DNA of 21,814 bases from CAYXUG01 sp964468655 (lineage in GTDB: Bacteria; Fidelibacterota; Marinisomatia; Marinisomatales; CAYXUG01). The stretch is taken from positions 1 through 21,814 of the forward strand of contig CAYXUG010000037.1 of NCBI GenBank assembly GCA_964468655.1. The letters are read 5' to 3'. This document shows, piece after piece, positions 17,090-21,814 of the stretch. The position numbers were made by a program, and so were the translations under genes. Every line of letters starts with the position of its first letter. Position 1 is the stretch's first letter. Below the pieces are notes generated by a model that was not told the DNA's origin, did not search any database, and was given only the letters and a program-made list of their open reading frames with translations.

Positions 17090-19540
17090 ATGAAACGACA
17101 CATAATAACTTTAGGATGTTTATTCCTTCTTGCGACCGCTGGTCTTACGGGTCAAGGATTGGATTTAAACCTCCAAATGCAGGCAGTAGATGTAGATTAC
17201 GACAACTGGATTAGAGATATGAACGGGGTTTACGATACTGAATGTGCAAATGTATCCCAAAGTATAACTGCATGTTGGCCCGATGCGGCTAACTGCTTAT
17301 TCGGCTATGATTTGTTAACCTTTGGTATCGGAGATTTACTTAATCACATTGATGTACCTTTACCGTATCCTGAGGCACTTGCTGGTTTCCCGTATGGGCC
17401 TATCGCATTAAATGTGCTTCTGTCACCTGAAGGCGGTTTTCTTGTAGGAGAAGGAAGTTCCTATCCAACTTTTGGCTGGGATTCCACCGGATGCGTAACA
17501 CTTCCCGATGTTCCAATTATTGAGGATGGAGGTACTTATTCCTTTGATCCTGCAACAAACGGATTCGGAATCGTGGGATCAGAAAACTTTGATGATTTTT
17601 CTTCTGACCAGTCAGATATCAATCATGGTTTGTTAACCTTCTATGGAGGTGATTCTGACAATCCAGCTGCAACTCGTCTGCAATGGTGGGCAACAGATGG
17701 AGTTGGCTCAAATAGCGGAATTGATAACGACGAAACCAGTCCAGATTTTGGTGAATTTAACAGAGTTCTTGGTACTGTTGAACTGCCCATAGATCTTACC
17801 GGGACAATGGTAGGGTTTGTAAATGAAACATTCGGTATGGATATCCCACAGGGAGATTACCCAACAGCCGGCGGTTTTTTGGAAGGTATAACCGGCGATG
17901 CTTCAACAACAGGATCATCAGCCGGACCTTATTACTTGTTTGATTACGCTGGATCTGACGGGTCACCTTTCTCTGGTGATGAACTCCTGCAGCACACCTC
18001 TTATTATATGACATATAACGATTTTGCAGCGTTAGGTGGCGCTCAGATTAATTTCCTTAATGGTTATATGACAGTTTGTGCTGGAGACGCATCATGCGCG
18101 TGCGCATATGTCGTTGAACAGGTTCTTCCCCAGTTTGGCTGTCCCACTGACATAGCCGCTGCCGCAGCTGCTGCTGTTCAACCAGTGATTGATGCCTGCC
18201 TTGGTGCTCTCGATCCAGCCGACCCTGAGTATATGACAGATGCAGTATGGTGTGGTATTGGTGCATTAATTGCAGGGGCCGCTGCTGCAAACCAAATTTC
18301 AGAAGGTGCATGGATATTCCCCAATGATGCTGATCATGACTACGATGGAACCAACGGACGTTTGTTGTTTTACACCCAACCCGTAACACTTCCTGTAATA
18401 CAGGATCGTATTGTGAACGTAATGTTCTCTAATAATGAATTTGATTATACTGCTAATCACGCAAGCGGTTGGAATATGGTAAGTTCTCCGATTAATGGTA
18501 CCAATGATGTGGATGAGCTCTTCCCCGATGCTATTGCTAATACCTGTTTCGCATATGACGGTGGGTACCAGCAGGTCAACAGCGTAGAATCAGGTAATGG
18601 TTATTGGCTGCGCTTTGCAGATACAGGATCAAACGCCCAGACTGGCATGTCAACCGTTTCAGAAATGGAAACGTTGAGTGAAGGTTGGAATATGATTGGT
18701 TCACTTGCTACAATCGGTGAAATTTCAGATCCTGATAGTATCGTTGTTTCAAACACCCTCTTCGGCTATGACAATGGCTATTACAATGCTTCTTATCTTG
18801 CACCCGGAGACGGATACTGGGTAAGAGCAGCTGCTGATGGGTTGATCATTATTGGCGTACCCCCCGCAGACGGTGGTGGAAGAGTATCCACCTTTGTTAA
18901 TAAGTTAGAAGGTACAAGCAGCTTAACGTTCATCAATAGTTATGGCATCAGCAGTTCTCTGCACTTTGATGCATCAATTCCTGCTGATGAAAAATTGAGT
19001 TATAGTTTACCTCCGGTACCACCGGCAGGTTTCGATGCTCGATTCATTGACGATATGAGATATACGGAAGAATCCGGAATCATTGATGTAATGAATGATG
19101 CCTATCCTCTGACCATCTCGTATAACGTCGTGGACGACAGCAGATGGACAATGAAAGATGTCACAACCGGTAAAACATATCATATCGCCGGTTCCGGCTC
19201 AATTATCATCGAATCATCTTCTACAAGATTCGAACTGAACAGATCAGATGCTACTGTACCTAATGAGTTTGCATTGGATCAGAACTATCCCAATCCATTC
19301 AACCCGACAACGAATATCTCTTTCTCAATTCCGGAAGAGTCATTCGTTACATTGACGGTTTGGAACCTGATTGGTGAAAATGTTCGAACTGTTCATTCCG
19401 GCAATCTTTCTGAAGGTCGTTACACGCTTAACTTTAATGGGCGTGATGATAATGGCTCTACACTCGCTAGTGGTATTTACCTTTACAAAATAGAAGCTGG
19501 TAACTTTACAGATTCAAAGAAAATGCTGCTGTTGAAATAA
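17090..19540 (+). CDS. Secreted type IX secretion cargo protein with GWNM/GYW repeats and C-terminal sorting domain
   Basis: The 816-residue protein has a signal peptide (MKRHIITLGCLFLLATAGLTGQ) and an N-terminal beta-rich region of unknown type with several cysteines. An Ala-rich, predicted helical segment with six cysteines spans about 328-405. Two tandem repeats begin GWNM at 460 and 532 and each ends GYW[LV]R about 45-55 residues later. A further beta domain runs to about 720. Residues 725-816 are a type A T9SS sorting domain: NEFALDQNYPNPFNPTT at the start, LTVWNLIGENVRT, then GIYLYKIEAG and a C-terminal KKMLLLK. The protein should cross the outer membrane by T9SS and be anchored or released after cleavage of this domain. 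The 163-base spacer upstream shows no certain promoter. Function of the main body is not recognised. It ends at a strong terminator, so it is a single-gene transcript. Confidence 0.87.
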   Translation: MKRHIITLGCLFLLATAGLTGQGLDLNLQMQAVDVDYDNWIRDMNGVYDTECANVSQSITACWPDAANCLFGYDLLTFGIGDLLNHIDVPLPYPEALAGFPYGPIALNVLLSPEGGFLVGEGSSYPTFGWDSTGCVTLPDVPIIEDGGTYSFDPATNGFGIVGSENFDDFSSDQSDINHGLLTFYGGDSDNPAATRLQWWATDGVGSNSGIDNDETSPDFGEFNRVLGTVELPIDLTGTMVGFVNETFGMDIPQGDYPTAGGFLEGITGDASTTGSSAGPYYLFDYAGSDGSPFSGDELLQHTSYYMTYNDFAALGGAQINFLNGYMTVCAGDASCACAYVVEQVLPQFGCPTDIAAAAAAAVQPVIDACLGALDPADPEYMTDAVWCGIGALIAGAAAANQISEGAWIFPNDADHDYDGTNGRLLFYTQPVTLPVIQDRIVNVMFSNNEFDYTANHASGWNMVSSPINGTNDVDELFPDAIANTCFAYDGGYQQVNSVESGNGYWLRFADTGSNAQTGMSTVSEMETLSEGWNMIGSLATIGEISDPDSIVVSNTLFGYDNGYYNASYLAPGDGYWVRAAADGLIIIGVPPADGGGRVSTFVNKLEGTSSLTFINSYGISSSLHFDASIPADEKLSYSLPPVPPAGFDARFIDDMRYTEESGIIDVMNDAYPLTISYNVVDDSRWTMKDVTTGKTYHIAGSGSIIIESSSTRFELNRSDATVPNEFALDQNYPNPFNPTTNISFSIPEESFVTLTVWNLIGENVRTVHSGNLSEGRYTLNFNGRDDNGSTLASGIYLYKIEAGNFTDSKKMLLLK
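18071..18305 (+). other. Ala-rich, six-cysteine helical insertion in the T9SS cargo protein
   Basis: Residues about 328-405 include TVCAGDASCACAYVVEQVLP, a run of seven alanines after TDI, and GIGALIAGAAAANQ. The composition is unlike the Asp/Ser/Gly beta-rich flanks. Six cysteines in about 65 residues suggest a disulfide-bonded helical hairpin in an exported protein. No family was recognised; the spacing does not fit a saposin. Confidence 0.5.
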
Positions 19541-19566
19541 TCACAGACATTTTTACATAATTACCT

Positions 19567-19602
19567 AAAACAACCCCGCAATTTTGCGGGGTTGTTTTTT
19601 TT
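19567..19602 (+). terminator. Intrinsic (rho-independent) terminator
   Basis: CAACCCCGCA (19571-19580) and TGCGGGGTTG (19585-19594) pair perfectly around an ATTT loop. Flanking A and T bases extend the stem by four pairs, and a tract of eight T follows at 19595-19602. It ends the T9SS cargo transcript 26 bases after its stop codon. Confidence 0.96.
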
Positions 19603-19647
19603 ATTGTTTCAAAGTAAACTCCCCCCCTATTTACTAAAGAGGTTTAC

Positions 19648-21814
19648 ATGAAGATAAAACCAGTCTTTATATTCTTATTCATTTTAATATTGAATAGTGT
19701 CAGCTTAATGGCAGACGGCACCATTAAGGGCAGAATAACGGATATAGATACCAGGCAACCGTTAATTGGTGCCAACGTCCTTGTTAAAGGAACTGTTATT
19801 GGGTCTGCAACAGATTACGAAGGAAGGTATGTGCTTGAAAACATTCCTGCCGGTGAAGTTACCCTTAAAGTGACCTACATAGGTTATGAAGAAAAAGTTC
19901 TGACTGTAGATATCACCGAAGGTCAAACGTTAGTAAAAAATATTCAATTGTTATCTGAAGCTATTGAATTTGATACGTATGTTGTAACAGCATCCAGACG
20001 AAGGGAGCGTCTCTCAGATGCACCTGCCGCTATTTCTGTTATTTCCGAACGTGCCATTCGCCGGGAAAGCAATACCAATCTCGGTGATTACCTGAAATCA
20101 ATCAAAGGAGTAGATTTCACACAATCCGGTGTGGACAGCTATAACATTAGCGCCCGAGGATTTAACTCAAGTATGAGTTCAAGATTTTTAGCGCTAACAG
20201 ACGGCCGTTTAGCGAATGTTCCCTCACTCCGTTTGATCGGTTACAATGTAATTCCCATATCTGCAGATGATGTTCAGCAGATCGAAGTAGTGCTGGGGCC
20301 TTCTTCCGCCATGTACGGTCCCAACGCACACAGCGGAGTTTTGAATATTATAACCAAACCGCCCCGCTATTCAAAACCGTTAACTCTAAATCTTCAAGCG
20401 GGAGAGAGAGATATAAGAAAAATGTCAGGAAGGGGGGCACTTACCAAGGGACCTTTCGGCGCAAAATTATCTGCAACTTATTTAACGGCTTATGACTGGG
20501 AACATTACAATGAAGATGAACTGGAGTCTCATACATTTGTACTAACCGGAGATGGTGGCTTAATGTATGACGGCATTGATGCTTTATGGCAGCCAAAAAT
20601 TGGTGTGACAGAAGATGATAGTCCGTTGCGGGCTGTTAAGATTTCGAGCCCATGGCCTAACGGTGGCTATGAACTCACCGAAGAATATCTGGAAGAGCAT
20701 CTCCCTGATGGAGTAGAATTCTGGCGGGAGGATGATGGCTTTTATGCAAACCTTGCCTACACTGACGGAATCGATAATGATAGCGATAGCGAAGATTACC
20801 TGGATGTCAATGGAAATGGGCAGCCAGATATCGGTGAGCCCGGGGTGAATGACGATGGACTTGTATACGCTGATGGAATTGATAACAATTTTGATGGTCA
20901 GGTGGATGAATATATTGATGAAGGAATTGATGATATTCTTGAGATATGGTATGACGGAATTGACAATGATGGAGATGGTTTTGTGGATGATGAAGATGAT
21001 GAAATTGGTGAATTTTTTCATCATGGTCCTTACATTATCACGGATGATGGACAGATATTATATGATACAAATGGAAATGGAAAATACGGTGAGGCAAATG
21101 AAACATTTGTAGATTTCAACGGAAATAACAATAGGGATATTTATTGTTCAAATTCAAGTTACTCTAATAAAGAATCCTGCGAAGATGGAGGATATGTATG
21201 GATTATAGAACCGTTCACAGATTCCAACGGAAATGGTGTCTTTGATATAGGAGATAGCACTCTTTACTCCTACGTGGTCCATGACGCAAATAATGACGGA
21301 TTAAAAGATTTTGTTGATTTTAATGTAAAAAATATCCGTTACGATTTCAGAATGGATTATGACCCAAGTGAAGATTTTAAAATGACTTTTGCATCAGGAT
21401 ATGCCTGGGCAAGAAACCTGAACATAACCCCCATTGCCCGATACCTGGCAGATGGCTGGAAGTATCGCTATTACCACGGCAGATTAACCTGGAAGAATCT
21501 CTTTATGCAGGCATATCTGAATACAAGCAACTCAGGTAAAACGCGAAGCATGCAAACCGGGAGTATCATTCTAGATAAATCAAAGAAATTCAGTTTTCAA
21601 ATGCAGCACCACATGCAATTATTAAATGAACGGGTAAGATTCGTTTGGGGACTGGATTATTTCCGCACCATGCCTCAAACATTCCATACCATTCTGAATG
21701 ATAATGATTTATGGGATCATAAAGATAATAATGGAAATGGGGAGGAAGGATCTCCAAACAATTGGAAGGATAGGAATGACAATCAACTGTATGATCCGGG
21801 AGAAGAGTTCCGCT
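19648..21814 (+). CDS. TonB-dependent outer-membrane receptor with Asp-rich insertion, partial (3' end beyond the window)
   Basis: From the ATG at 19648 there are 722 codons with no stop before the edge. Residues 1-22 are a signal peptide. Residues about 24-103 form a carboxypeptidase-regulatory-like beta-sandwich (GTIKGRITDIDTRQPLIGAN, then GYEEK). The plug follows: TYVVTASRRRERLSDAPAAI (110-129), SARGFNSSMSSRF (168-180), DDVQQIEVVLGPSSAMYGPNA (207-227) and GVLNIITKPP (230-239). Barrel strands start near 245. Residues about 373-558 are an Asp/Asn/Gly-rich insertion described separately, and a second such segment starts near 683. The receptor should import a bound ligand using TonB energy; the ligand cannot be told. 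It is not typical SusC, since no SusD gene is visible. The ribosome site AAAGAGG lies five bases before the ATG. The gene begins only 45 bases after the terminator of its neighbour. Confidence 0.92.
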   Translation, partial: MKIKPVFIFLFILILNSVSLMADGTIKGRITDIDTRQPLIGANVLVKGTVIGSATDYEGRYVLENIPAGEVTLKVTYIGYEEKVLTVDITEGQTLVKNIQLLSEAIEFDTYVVTASRRRERLSDAPAAISVISERAIRRESNTNLGDYLKSIKGVDFTQSGVDSYNISARGFNSSMSSRFLALTDGRLANVPSLRLIGYNVIPISADDVQQIEVVLGPSSAMYGPNAHSGVLNIITKPPRYSKPLTLNLQAGERDIRKMSGRGALTKGPFGAKLSATYLTAYDWEHYNEDELESHTFVLTGDGGLMYDGIDALWQPKIGVTEDDSPLRAVKISSPWPNGGYELTEEYLEEHLPDGVEFWREDDGFYANLAYTDGIDNDSDSEDYLDVNGNGQPDIGEPGVNDDGLVYADGIDNNFDGQVDEYIDEGIDDILEIWYDGIDNDGDGFVDDEDDEIGEFFHHGPYIITDDGQILYDTNGNGKYGEANETFVDFNGNNNRDIYCSNSSYSNKESCEDGGYVWIIEPFTDSNGNGVFDIGDSTLYSYVVHDANNDGLKDFVDFNVKNIRYDFRMDYDPSEDFKMTFASGYAWARNLNITPIARYLADGWKYRYYHGRLTWKNLFMQAYLNTSNSGKTRSMQTGSIILDKSKKFSFQMQHHMQLLNERVRFVWGLDYFRTMPQTFHTILNDNDLWDHKDNNGNGEEGSPNNWKDRNDNQLYDPGEEFR
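20764..21321 (+). repeat. Coding region of repeated calcium-loop-like motifs inside the TonB receptor
   Basis: Residues 373-558 hold at least eight motifs of the DxDxDG type: DGIDNDSDSED (373), DVNGNGQPDIGE (386), DGIDNNFDGQVDE (409), DGIDNDGDGFVDDEDDE (437), DTNGNGKYGE (473), DFNGNNNRD (489), DSNGNGVFDIGD (525) and DANNDGLKDFVD (546). They resemble EF-hand-like loops of dockerins and thrombospondin type 3 repeats, which bind calcium. A cysteine pair (Cys500, Cys511, the latter in NKESCEDGGYVW) sits among them. Placement between barrel strands suggests an extracellular loop. Confidence 0.7.

Noticed and set aside
18071..18305. Saposin-like domain in the T9SS cargo protein
   Set aside because: There are six cysteines, but their spacing (C-x4-C-x-C and then wide gaps) does not fit the saposin pattern.
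20584..21024. Minus-strand frame of 146 residues inside the TonB receptor gene
   Set aside because: Its Ile-rich low-complexity product is the mirror of the repeated GAT/AAT codons of the Asp/Asn-rich insertion.
20849..21112. Plus-strand frame of 87 Met-rich residues inside the TonB receptor gene
   Set aside because: It is an out-of-frame reading of the same GATGGA-rich repeats; the receptor frame is open through the whole region.

Overview
The window reads as a piece of a Gram-negative chromosome from the Bacteroidota/FCB superphylum, most plausibly Neomarinimicrobiota (SAR406), Calditrichota or Ignavibacteriota; the lineage is an inference. The evidence is a type IX secretion (T9SS) C-terminal sorting domain, a TonB-dependent receptor with an N-terminal carboxypeptidase-regulatory-like domain, a CBM9/DUF5916 outer-membrane protein, a PorV/FadL-like barrel, moderate G+C, and weak or absent Shine-Dalgarno sites on most housekeeping genes. 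No tRNA, rRNA, CRISPR array, insertion sequence or phage gene was seen.

Layout. Positions 1-5704 are minus-strand cell-envelope genes. They are a secreted formylglycine-generating-enzyme-like (SUMF1-fold) protein cut by the window edge, a 379-base spacer with a palindromic element, a 426-residue outer-membrane barrel, and directly upstream of the barrel a 970-residue acidic lipoprotein built on a repeat of about 130 residues. A 72-base divergent spacer leads to a plus-strand dCMP deaminase (5777-6202). It converges on a minus-strand pair: a CBM9/DUF5916 protein (8006-10465) and, 12 bases downstream, a thiamine-diphosphate enzyme (6254-7993) that looks like the animal ILVBL/HACL2 protein rather than classical acetolactate synthase.

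From 10686 to 16908 the plus strand carries a respiratory cluster: homodimeric pyruvate dehydrogenase E1 (aceE), then both subunits of electron-transfer flavoprotein (etfB, etfA) and ETF:quinone oxidoreductase. Together the ETF genes pass electrons from acyl-CoA-type flavin dehydrogenases to the membrane quinone pool. The pyruvate dehydrogenase E2 and E3 genes are not in the window. From 17090 a secreted T9SS cargo protein with tandem GWNM/GYW repeats ends at a textbook intrinsic terminator. It is followed by a TonB-dependent receptor, open at the right edge, with a large Asp/Asn/Gly-rich, probably calcium-binding insertion.

The best candidates for undescribed biology are the repeat lipoprotein plus barrel pair, the calcium-loop insertion in the TonB receptor, and the bacterial ILVBL/HACL2-like enzyme paired with a DUF5916 protein. 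All function calls come from reading motifs and remembered family sequences; no database search was run.
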